Source: Haliclystus octoradiatus (lineage: Eukaryota > Cnidaria > Staurozoa > Stauromedusae > Haliclystidae). Taken from it: DNA of 64,000 nucleotides. The notes below the pieces were generated by a model, which saw only the letters and a list, made by a program, of their open reading frames with translations, ran no database searches and had not been told where the DNA came from. Made by a program: the position numbers and the translations under genes. Position 1 is the first letter of the stretch. Each line of letters starts with the position of its first letter. This document shows positions 1-11,700 of the stretch, piece after piece. The DNA is taken from NCBI GenBank assembly GCA_916610825.1, contig OU744449.1:1810001-1874000 (forward strand), read 5' to 3'.

Positions 1-177
1 CAAGTGTGGATTTATGAGCTGATTAACAATAATATGTTCCATGTTATATAAAAATCCATGTGATAGCGTGTATTCATATATGATAACCACTTGAGTGAAA
101 AAGGCTTCGTAATAATAAAAACGGATATGATAGCCTTCAATAATTATAACAAAGTTAACACATACATGCATTATAGA

Positions 178-934
178 CAGGGATGTTAGTAACAAAAGTA
201 AAATTACAAAAGTATTACAAAAGTAACGACGTTACTGGTAATAGTAATTTTTTAATAACTTCTACTTGGCCCTAGTTACTTTTCTGTAAAAGTAACTTCT
301 ACTTGTAACTAGTTACATTTAGGATTGAATGTAAAGTAACGATTATTCGCTACTTTTTCACAAAATTTTCGCTTTCTTTCGTTACTTTTTTTGCAAAAGA
401 TAGCTGAAAATTGGCAGCTTCTCGATCGCTTTTGTGTTTCAATTAGTCAAAATCTTTTGTTCTTATTGTTACCATCCAAGAACAATAAAAACACAGACAA
501 AAAGTTCCCTACAACTGCAGGAAATCCTGTTATGAATTTGGATGTCAAGGAAATTACATTCAGGGAAGTGACATTCTGTTTGACAATCTGTTTTTCCGAG
601 TTTATAATATTCAAGTGATTCAACGAGCGCTTCACGGTTTCATGTCTTATACGTCTGTTCGATCAATTAATTGTCATAGCAACCAAGCCTGGAATAGAAC
701 TAATGGCGCGTAACTTGAGATTATCTTTCGCTGTGAATATTCGTCGGGTATCTGTTTTCGTATTTATATTGTCAACAAGAGCATTTGATTAATTAACAGA
801 TGAAAATACAGAAATATTATTTGAATACTTCATATATGTCTCATTGCTTCTGTTGGATGTGTTTTGACTTATTCATAAAAAGTAACGGAAAAAGTAACTG
901 TAACCAATTACTTTCGAATCAAAAGTAATCCCTG
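178..934 (+). mobile_element. Non-autonomous hAT-like element, old copy
   Basis: It begins CAGGGATGTTAGTAAC and ends AAAAGTAATCCCTG, and it aligns by eye along its length with the better preserved element at 29038-29826. Shared segments include the run of GTAAC/GTTAC motifs, the CTTCTCGATCGC segment and the GATTCAACGAGCG segment. The flanking 8-mers agree only partly, as expected for an old insertion. No transposase frame is present. Confidence 0.7.
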
Positions 935-1008
935 CATAGCTACGTTGCATAAAACCGTGAGCAACTGTACCGTGAGCAGCTATTTGCGCTGACCAAACGT
1001 ACCGCGGG

Positions 1009-1091
1009 CTATGAGAACGATGGGCTGCTAAGTAACATCTAATTTTCATTTTCATTTTCGAATGTTGCTAGCAGCCCATCGTTCTCATAGC
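1009..1091. repeat. Inverted repeat around ATGAGAACGATGGGCTGC
   Basis: The segment ATGAGAACGATGGGCTGC at about 1011-1028 recurs inverted as GCAGCCCATCGTTCTCAT near 1071-1088, with about 42 bases between the arms. The same phrase with small changes recurs at about 1585, 1651 and 2296, so it is part of a local repeat family. Confidence 0.6.
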
Positions 1092-1587
1092 GTGCGGCAT
1101 AATATGCACGCCGCTCAAGAGCAGCGGTATACTTCATAGACGTAGTCACGCAAGACGGCCTTACGCGTGGATGTGTGGTCAATCGGTCATATAGCCGAGG
1201 CATACTAAATAGTTATTATAGTTTATCAGTATGTTTTTAAATAATATAAATTGTGACATAATGCCTATACTACGTCTTCTATATGCACATTGCCTTGACA
1301 CTATTTTACATCGGGAGCACTGCTGTAGATATTATTCTTTAAAGTATTGTGAACCATTCATTCAAAGCGATTGAGTATAAATTATTAAACTATTCTACTG
1401 ACTACGACTGGGTTTGTCTTTGGCACACTTGACCCACAGCTGGCAATATATTCTGTCCTTGAAAGACGTATGTATTTGTCAAGTGATCGAAGCATATCCT
1501 TAATATTGTCACAAATTGTCACGGAGGGTAATAGACGAAGCTCGACGGACGCAGCCACACAGTCCGCAGCTTGCGTGACCGCAGGCT

Positions 1588-1711
1588 ATGAGAGCAATGG
1601 GCTGTGAAGTGGTAAAACCGATTTTGATTTTGAAATGAAAACAGAAGTCTTATGAGAACAATGGGCTGTGAAGTGGTAAAACCGATTTTGATTTTGAAAT
1701 GAAAACAGAAG
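1588..1711 (+). repeat. 58-bp direct duplication
   Basis: The block containing CAATGGGCTGTGAAGTGG, then AAAACCGATTTTGATTTTG, then AAATGAAAACAGAAGT occurs twice head to tail. It directly precedes the T-rich tract. Confidence 0.75.
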
Positions 1712-1734
1712 TTGTGTTTGGTTTTCAATGTCTG

Positions 1735-2215
1735 TTTTTTTATTTTATTTTTTTTATTTTTTTTTGTTTTTTATTTTTTTTTATTTTTTATTTTTTATTT
1801 TTTTATTTTTTTTTTTATTTATTTTTTTTTATTTATTTATTTTTTTTTTATTTATTTTTTTTTATTTATTTTTTTTATTTTTTTTTTTTATTTATTTATT
1901 TATTTATTTATTTTTTTTTTTTTATGTTTTTTTATTTTTATTTTTTTTTAATTTAATTTAATTTATTTTCTTTTATTTTATTTCATTTTTTTTTTTTTAT
2001 TTTTTTTTTTTTTATTTTTTATTTTTTATTTTTTTTTTTATTTTTTTTTTTTTATTTTTTTATTTTATTTTTTTTTATTTTTTATTTTTTTTTATTTTTT
2101 TATTTTATTTTTTATTTTTTATTTTTTTTATTTAATTTAATTTTATTTAATTTTATTCAATTTTTTTTTATTTTTATTTATTTTTTTTATTTTTTTATTA
2201 TTTATTTATTTTTTT
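1735..2215. repeat. T/A-only low-complexity tract
   Basis: Nearly 500 bases consist of T runs broken by single A residues, with almost no C or G. Apparent open frames in this tract encode only Phe/Leu/Tyr/Ile and are artefacts of composition. Confidence 0.9.
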
Positions 2216-5179
2216 CATTATTTCATTGTATTTTCATTTTTATTCCACAATTTTTTGTATTTTAATTCTGTTTCTATCGTTTTTTGTTGAAATATGCTAT
2301 GAGAACAATGGGCCACCATAGAGAACAAAAGAATCAAAGACCATGAAGCTCAGATGCAGCATTTTTTCAAAATTATAAGAAGGCTTTGACCGTGAATCAT
2401 GAAATATAGATTGGAGTTTTGGAGTGTTTACAATAAAATTTAATTAAGACAAAAAATAGGAAATTGTTTAGCATATTTTTATGAACATTTCAAGTTGCGC
2501 GGAGAAGCCTGCCGTTTTAGTTCTGTGGCGCTATAGGTCTAATAGCACTGTTGGTAAAGCGATTGATTAAAATAACAACTGAACAAGTTAACAATGAGAT
2601 ATATGGAAGAGATTGAAAGATCGATCAACTTCTAGGAATAACAAAAATACATAACGATTTTCCATTGTTCAACTTTGAGGATCACGCAACACGATAATGC
2701 GAATGCTTATTCCGTACAATAACCAAAAAACAAAAGCAATCTTTGTCTTACAGAAAAATAAAAGAGATTCTCTGATAAAAATTTAGCCAACAAAAAACTG
2801 AAATTATATCAAAAATATAGACCGAATAAGCTCTATCTGTCAAAATTATAAACATAGCACATTTTTACGGCATCACCGGAACAACGAACATTAAAATAGC
2901 CAGTAAAAATACTAAATCACTGGCTCAACTCTGAGTGTGATTATAGCAGCAATCGATCCTCACTTGTTTGTTTCCTTGAATCTATTATAACAGAAAATTA
3001 TTTTACTTACCATATTCTCCTTGTATAAGACACGCCTGTTTGTATAGGCTTAGAAATGAATTTCATTTGATCTCCTGAGCAGAAATACAGTATATGCTCA
3101 TGATCGTCACACTATGAAATTGAATTGCACGATCTTTATGCAAAAACAAAAGACGAAACGTCCTTAGTGAGCAAGGTAAAAGTGTAACAAAGTATAACAA
3201 GATAAAACCAAATAGGAATAAAATAAAATGTATACGCGTACATGCAGATACAAGTTGTTTTGATCGAATTGTTCTCAAACTTCATATTTATGAATTCAAA
3301 TAAGCAACCATTCTAACTTTGAATAAAATATTCCACAATTTGTATAAACTTTTTTAGCGTGATAAGAAGATACAATTTCTTTAAGTGATTATCTCCCTAT
3401 GAACTACAACAAACATCGTTGTTATTCGTATTCTTGTAAAATTATGATATTTGTACAAATACATATTTTCCTGAATAATCTCAACTACTAATCCAAATCT
3501 TACTAAATTGTCACCTTTGTAAGTTTGTATTGATAATGAAATTGATGCCATCAATCTTACTGGTTTAGACCTATACGACGTTTTATCAGAGTATCAACAC
3601 AACCAATACCAAGTTCGAAAACGCAATAAATGAAATCGACCTTATAAATTCGATCTTTTGACTTCAGGAAAAGGAATTTCGATTTTGGTCATTCATTATT
3701 TCATGCGTAATACAGTTTATAAAATTGTAGCCTTGTTTTTGTACAAAGCAATTGGAGAACAGTCTCAACATACAAGCCAGCTATATTTTTTACGCACTTG
3801 ATGCGCTTTTAGAAAAACTTGAACTGAGGCAAAAACAATCAAAGCGGTGGCTATCCTGATTTCATGATGGATTTCTTCTTGTTTTCTCTCTGAAGGTCTG
3901 GATTATACAACGCGCTCTCGGGTTGACAGTTGCCGTACTTTTGTTTACAGTCATGTGGTAGTTGGCTCCCAGTTGGTGCACCCATCTAACTAGACACGGC
4001 TAATGAGGCTCCAATAGGCGTACATGACCTCCTCATCTCCCCGAAACATTTTCTCTGTCTCCCTTGCAAGTAAAATTGTTGATGCTTCCTGATTTTGCTC
4101 ACGTCCCCTCGAGGATATAGTTATCAGAAACATGACACGTTTAATTTACATTCATAAATTCTAATAGATAATCATTTTTTATTTTATTTTTCAAGTAAAA
4201 ACTTTTGATGGATTAGTTTTTAATGTTTTAATATAATTTAATGAAACTTAATTCAAACACAACTCGTGTTTGAAGAAATGTTGCTTCTTTTTCCAATTAC
4301 CATTTCTCAATTACTATCGATATTATTTCTTTTCATTTTCAAATCGAATACATTTCAAACAACAAAATATCTAAAATATATATTTGTATATAATCTGATA
4401 CATTCACAATTAAATTCTAATCTTTAACTTTCTTAATTTGAATAAAATTGATACAATTATCAGATTATATTGATATCTGATATCTGATATTGCACAACAA
4501 CTGATTTCATTATCAGCCCAAACGTTATGATTTGTTTTCGAATTACCAATTTCTAACTAATTAAAATGTGTCATCATTAAAATAGTCTGGAATATTATTA
4601 GCAACTTTCTTTCTTGTTTCCTGACTGGATTGCCTATAATTGAAATAAAATGGGAATAATTGAAAGTTCTGCATATCTATCATTTTTGGTTTCAGTAGAA
4701 ACCTTTCGTTTTGGAACTTTCTCCAGGGGCTGGAAATGAGAAGTAAATCAAAAACCTGTTGGAGATTGATCGTCAGTTAATTATTTCTTAGTATATATGT
4801 ATTTTTTTGAAAGAGAACAAATTTATGCGAAAATTTTTGAAACATCCACCAATAGGTCAGTCTGAAAACCAAACAATTCGCTTGGAAAGACGCAACGCAT
4901 ATAATTGTGTTTTTGATGTATTAAAATACATTGAAATTCATTCATGTTATGACTAAATGTTACAAATTTGACATGTTAATCGTTGATTAAATCAGTTATT
5001 GATTTCAGGCTCGATGAATATCTGCATAATGACCTCGGCAAATCCCAATCATTATGAGCTGATTGTCACATTGCCTTTGAATAATAACTGTTAATTGTTG
5101 TTGGATTAATCATTTGCATGTTTTGGGTGGTTAGTTAGTTAGTTGGAGAATGTTTTGTAGTGTTTGTGAGTTTAATAAC

Positions 5180-5285
5180 CGAATGCCTTTCCTGATGCCA
5201 ACCAATAGTGCTTCTGCCAGTGATTAAACCCTAGACCACGCAGGCCCAGGTCTAATGCCATAATGACCAACCTAAGGCCCAATTG
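5180..5285 (-). mobile_element. tRNA-derived SINE family B, fragment
   Basis: Read on the minus strand it carries GGTCTAGGGTTTAATC (B-box-like) followed by a tail matching the copy at 37644-37760, including the TTGG(C/T)ATCAGGAAAGGCATTCGG segment. It is degenerate and truncated. Confidence 0.5.
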
Positions 5286-5578
5286 ATGTGGAGAGTTTTA
5301 AGTCAGCATTGAATTATTCCGATTAGGAAAATGAAGATTACAAATTAGTACTGGCTCATTATATATATAGGCAAACCATATGTAGGACAAGGATACAGTT
5401 TACTAAGAAATATAGGGTTGTAAAAATATGGCAATGTTATATCCCATTGCTGTGACACTAGTTTGTACTATCATAGCATGTGATAGAATTTACACGCATT
5501 TGCATCTCTGGAAATATTATCGCAGATATTACACAATGAAATTTTGAATACATCTGTAGGGTAGACACACAATTACAT

Positions 5579-5768
5579 TCATGCTTTGGAGTCGGCTTCA
5601 GTTAAAAATAGAACAGAACCCATTAAGAACACTGTCGAACCAACAAATAAGTTATCTTTGACCATGTAGTTGAACACAGTAGGATGGTCGATAATGGACA
5701 CCAACTGCCTCTGTGACAAAATTGTTGGAGGGTTGTTCAGGAGTTTTGATAAGCATATCTGGATATCT
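5579..5768 (-). CDS. NFX1: Putative NFX1 terminal exon with a hydrophobic tail
   Basis: Splicing from the 6052 donor to the TTCCAG acceptor just upstream of 5768 keeps the frame open for 62 further residues to TGA at 5579-5581. The result is not like the short acidic end of vertebrate NFX1: it finishes with a 16-residue hydrophobic run (about 1237-1252) and the polar end TEADSKA, like a tail anchor. A second acceptor 8 nt earlier (TGTGCAG) would give a stop after about a dozen residues. The exon rests on open frame and phase only. Confidence 0.45.
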
Positions 5769-8700
5769 CTGGAATGCTGCACACAATCGTATATGTAGGC
5801 ACAAAAGTCAGAACCAGGTCAGAACATTTCCGACTGCATTTCTCAAATTTTCGTCTCGTACATGACTTAATACCAGAATCGTATATATGTTACAACGTAG
5901 TTTTGTCAGACAACAATATCTGATACTGTAGTTATAGATGTCACAATCAATAATCCAAAATATGTAAACATTTGTTAAGGGGATTTTGAACAGGCCTGTT
6001 CTAGAATCATGAAATCAGTGAGATGCGAAGAAGACGTTAGGAGAAACTTACTTGAATGTCATTGCACTGTTGTCTAATAATAAAATAGGGCGTGGCGGTA
6101 AAGGAGGCATCGATTCACTCTCAACGAGTGTAGACAAACGAACTGATGGATAGATTGAATCCCTGTTGATGAAAAATTAAAAGAAAGTCATTGCTCAATG
6201 TATCTTGACAATGCGACTTCCGGCAGAGAATGGGGCTTTCCGTACATGTTGGCTGAGCATGCCTAAAAATTGAATATCCAAGATTTTATACACGAGTGCA
6301 AGCCTATAGAGCTTTCTCACAGGTTCTCAAAGAGTCCTCAAGAATCATTAAATAAAAAGATTAATAACCGCTGTGGTGTATTTTGAAAAGACCGCGAACC
6401 CAGGATGTGTTGTTATACCATATCAGCATAAAAAAGTAATGTAGACGGTGTCGCCCTACCGAAGGCAACCGTACCACTCCTCTATTTCTAGATGAGTGGC
6501 TTTTTTCGCGGAGAGCAATGGTTTTTAAACACTCTTTGATGATCTCAGCCGCGACACTGCAGATCAATTTCAACAGATTTCACGGCAGATAGGTCTTGAT
6601 TGTCAATGCGCAACGATGCACTGCAGCTACTTACAATGCAATTCCCTCTGGACCATTCCATCCGCCATCCTCAGATGGTACTCATTTGATGTTTCAGATA
6701 AAGTCAAGGCTGAGTTGACCTTAGGAGGATTTGAACCACGGTCGATCAGATATGATCCGATCTGAAGTTTGGTTGCTCTGCCATCTGAGCCAATCCTCCT
6801 CAGCATCTAATCCTAATCCTAATATCAGCATGGCCAATGTATAAAAGCTTTACACACAGGAAAAATGTAATTCTTGCAAGAATATTATAAGAATATCTAA
6901 GTACAATTAACTTGTTTCAAGCCAAAAATAAATTATTGCAATTCAAAATCGCTTAAAAGTTGGACATGTTAATATAACATAATGTAACAAATGTAATAAA
7001 ACGACCCATTTTTGAGCAAAACAAGTAATTTGTTGGCTTGAAACAAGTTTAACTGACATCAGAATAAGCCAAATATTCTTGCAATAATTCAATGTTTCAG
7101 GTGAATGAAGTCATTGCAATTGAATCAAAGTCTAAACACAATTATACTTCCAAATATAGACGGTTTTGTAATTTGTTTCACGCGGTGTTCTAAAAGTCAG
7201 TTGGAGTTTGATAAAATGAGAAAGACGATAATACTTACTTGGTAGCAGTAACAGTAGTACTTCGCATTGGCTCTGGATCCTGACTATGAGTTGAACAATC
7301 ATAGAATTTGGCAATTTCATGAATGACGCGGCGTTGAATAGATGACATTGCTTTGAATGAATGAGTGCGCTGACTAACACCAGACTATGAAAAAATTATA
7401 ATGTCTTGTGAGTATTGTAAAATTTTTCAGAAACTTTCTACTAAGAAACTCAAGGAACAAGCAAAGCAAGATGTAATTTATGTGAAAAATATGGATTCAC
7501 ATAGATTATGTTAACTAATTAATTATCCATCTATCCCCTGTCGGAAAATGTAAACACACATTCAATCATGGGATTAACTTCAGTAGAACAATTATAGAGG
7601 AATAGGTTTGAATACTTGTATATTTGCTAATTCCTCCCAACATGAAAAAAAAATGTGCAAAGTTGGCATTGTTGACCGGTAATTGTTTGGTATACGGTTG
7701 AGTATGACAATTACAAAGCATGGTAGAATGGTGAATAATCAAATAATGAGAAAAAATAAATAAATTTTGTAAAAACAGGATAATATTGTTGGTTAAATTG
7801 ATGATTCAAATAAAATCATATTTCTTGTACCTTAGGCTAGGGTTATATGGACGCACCGAACTCAATTGATTCATTCATTCGAATTGAATCTCATGATAGC
7901 GCGCTTCGTATAACATCATTCGGTTCATCAACATTCCTCAAAAAACATTAAGTGCGTCAAGCTAACTCCGCACGTCAAGCCTTGACGTGCGGAGCTCTTC
8001 TTCGTGAATTAAATTCATCGCGGCGTTATACGAGCGAGCTATCATCGCACCGAACTAAATACATTCCACTCACGGTGCCGCGACTGAGCTCCTATATCTA
8101 CCTTATATGGCAATAAACCGGGGGAAGTGCAAATCATAAATCATTTTAAAGGATGTTTCCATGGCAATGCGATGGAAAGAACATCGCTTTTGGGAAGTTG
8201 TTATGGTGACTTGTTTATATGATTGAAAGATGGCTGACAGGGAAGCTGATGTTTTCCAAAATCACGATTTAAAACATTTAAAAACGCTTTCTTCTAGTCA
8301 ATCACAATGCATCAGCACTAGAATTGGGGTCGCTTTTATCATAATACGTTATTTTAATGGAAATTCGCATTTCATTTGCTCCGAGTACTATGCCTTGCTA
8401 GAACAAAAACTGTCTCCCGTAAAAATGCTTGCAAACCTTTGAGATTACTACTTCATACAAGTTTTAAACTATTGATAGGCAAAATAGAACGAAAAAATCG
8501 CCGAAAGTAAATAATAATGAAAACAAAACACTCTGGTTTCAAACCATGCGGTATAATTCCAAGAAAACTACTTCCTATCACGTGACATTTTGGCCAGTTT
8601 TTAAAGATCTTCGACATTTGGTTCGTCTGTATAACCCCAAATGCGAATTTAATGCTATTCTGTGCCGCACCTAATTCGAATTGAGTTCGGTGCGTCCATA

Positions 8701-11700
8701 TAACCTTAGCCTTACGAGAGTGTCCGATAATAGGATTAGCCCTCCGGAAACTTAAATCATAATGCTATTACATCATAAAATGTATTCACTTCTGAATTTG
8801 CTATGCCCCTCCGTGATCTAGGATCCCAGGATTCCCACTTCTTTGTCTTGCCCTGGCCTGCACTAATAATTGTATAACAAAGAAATACAAATTGTGATCA
8901 GTTTGAACTTACTCTTTTCACTGACAAGATAATATCCTCTATAGATGATTCAATCGATTTGATCAAAGGCAAATTTTCCCTGTAAGATTAAAATTACATT
9001 CAATAGAAAATTTATGTACACGTCATATTTTATACATGTAAAAGAAAGTTGCTTCAAATGCATGTCGCAAATAACTCTCCAAATTCTCCATGAAAATGTT
9101 TGAACAGTAGTATCAATGGAATCATCGTGTTTTGACCTTTGTTTTTATTTGGTTTGTTGTTTCATTTTCGTTTTGTACTCTTTGTATCGAAACAAAACGT
9201 ATCTTTTGATTTTAGGGTCTTTGCAGATCTACACTTGCTATTGATCGTGGGTTTCTATTAATCGCGAGGGATCTCCCCATCGATCTCTTTAATCCAATTC
9301 GGCCCAGCAACACGGGTAACTCATTGCTAGTATAGCATACGATGAAACCTGTATGTAGCAGGCAAAGGTGAGATGTAGAGAAATTGCCCACTACTTTGAG
9401 TAAATTCTCACTTAGTTTAAGTAAATTCTTACTCAGTTTAAGAATAATTCTTACTTAAATTCTTACTTAGTTTATGTAAATTATTACTTAGTTCAAGCAC
9501 ATTCTCACTTAGTTTTTATGATTAGTAGGGTCTGCGTAATATCGTAAGAAAGCTTGCGCTTGACTGAATCAGGGGAGTGGCTAAACGTGAGAAATCAATT
9601 ATTTGTTCACCAGCCAATTACATTCTGGTTCTAGTTTTGCAGAACTTGCTAGCGATTGGCTGATGAACAATAGACGAACAACAGAACAATATTACGCAGA
9701 CCCTACTAATAATAAAAAAGATTTGGGTCTGCGCGCAGGCGATTTCTCACTTAGTTTGAGTAAGTTCTTACTTAGTTCAAGTCGATTCTCACTTGATTCA
9801 AGTAAATTCTTACCTGGTTTAAGTACATTCTAATATAGTTTAGGTAAATTCTTACTTAGTTTGAGCAAATTCTTACTTGGTTAAAGTAAATTCTCACCTA
9901 GTAAGTTCTTACTTGATTTAAGTAAATTATTACTTCGTTCCAGTAAATTCTTACTATAGTTCTTTTTGGTTTAAGTGAATTCTTACTTGGTTTGATCTTT
10001 AAGAAATTGTGAATAAGCAGGAGGACTTGGTTTGCTTGAGTCACCTTCAGTTTTGCCAAATGCCATAGCTAATCGTCTACAAACAGGAATAAGAAATTGA
10101 GCTTGAAACAGTATACGGAACCAACTTTCTATGTAATTGATATCAAACAATATTGCCTATTCCTGATATTGAAATAAATGTCATAGTAAGAAAACGAATC
10201 ACTGGGGGGGGGGCATATCATTCAGACTAGAATAGAATACCACCAAACACAGTTCAGTGTTCAATGGCCTATAACAGTTTTCGATAATAATTAAAATGCA
10301 TTGTGGAAAAATAGGAATAAAATATCCTCGCAATACAAAGAACAGATCATACAACAATTTATTTGAAGATCACTTTCAAACGTGGATAAGCCCTGAACTA
10401 GGAAAAGATGAGAAAACAAGGAAATAAGAGTCAGAACTTCTAAATAAATATTTTTCAATTATTTCAAAATATTTTTCAAACATTTCAATACTAACCTGTT
10501 GCGCTCTTGAGTTAAACATTCTTCATCACATGGTAAACTGAAAAAGGGTATGGAAATACATTTTTGAGAAGAAAAATGTGATATGCACGGAGGTTGTCAC
10601 CATCTCTACAATTCGTTAGCGGGACTTCAGGCGCGATGCCTGACGAGCTACGACATCAGAAGGTCTCTGATGAGTTCCTTGGCAGGAACGAAACACGTGT
10701 CAGACCAGCCTCATCAAAAATGCGATAGTACTTTATAAACCATTTTTTAACCGTTTTTGACAGAGTAATCAAATTTCAGATCTGATCGTATCTGATCGAC
10801 TGTGGTTCAAATCCCCCGAAGGTCAACTCAGCCTTAATTTTACCTAAAAAAATCAACTGAGTACCATCATTGAATGATGGGGGTGGAATGGTCCAGGGGA
10901 AATTGCATTGTGAGTAGTTAGCGACGCATTGAGAATCGAGGGCTATCAGTTGAAATTGGTCTGCAGTGTTGTGGCTGAGATCAGTAAACAGCATTTAAAA
11001 ACATTGCTCTCAGGGAAAAGAACCATTCCCCTAGAAATAGGAGAGTGGTACGGCCTCACAGGAAGTGTGATACCGTCTCAATTATTTTACATATGATATG
11101 CAATGAAACTCAAAAGGTTAAAATAGCTTAACGTGTCAGCTTGTGTTTCCTGAAGTATTTCTCTTATCTCATTACGCATTTCTCTGCGTGTGTTAATTTA
11201 AAACTAATAATGACAAGCATTTCATAATTGTTTCAAGAAAAATTAATTGCAGTAACTCACTTTTTCATTTGTTTATCAGTCGAAAATAATGATGTGATGT
11301 CCACTGATTGACCAGATTGAAGGTCACGTAATTTATTACCAATTGTAGCTGACATTATCCTGAAGAAGCATCAACAACACAAAATAAACATATCAACATT
11401 ATGGGAACAACAGAATATAGGCTTTCATCACAAAGTTCATTATTATTTATTGACGCTTTTCTACAGCATTGTATGTAAATAATCTGTTTATGAGCTGACA
11501 GATTTGTTCCACAGATGTTGTTACTGCAGCACACTTACTTCTGATAACCACTTCCTGAATGTCCTTGTAGGCATGCAACTTGTTCATTACGACGTCCACA
11601 ATCACATGTAATGGTGATCTAAATCAAAGAGATATCACCATAAAAATTTACTACCACTGTGGAAAATTAACGAGTACATGAATGTGAAGTTGCTAACTTT

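Larger units (their letters stand above)
1..5578. other. Region 3' of NFX1 without a recognised gene
   Basis: No conserved exon was found on either strand. Short open frames here lack splice context and protein resemblance. The stretch holds an old hAT-like element (178-934), an inverted repeat and a 58-bp duplication around 1009-1720, a T/A low-complexity tract (1735-2215) and a fragment of a second SINE family (5180-5285). From about 2300 to 5150 I see only ordinary AT-rich sequence. Part of 5000-5578 may be NFX1 3' untranslated sequence, but no clear AATAAA signal on the minus strand was found close to the stop. Confidence 0.55.

Noticed and set aside
1699-1961. Overlapping 77-85 codon frames rich in F, L, Y and I
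   Set aside because: They lie wholly within the T/A low-complexity tract and reflect base composition.
10640-10660. CTGACGAG just upstream of the hammerhead, as a second ribozyme core
   Set aside because: No stem II and GAAA follow it in the right register, so it is at most part of the flanking element.
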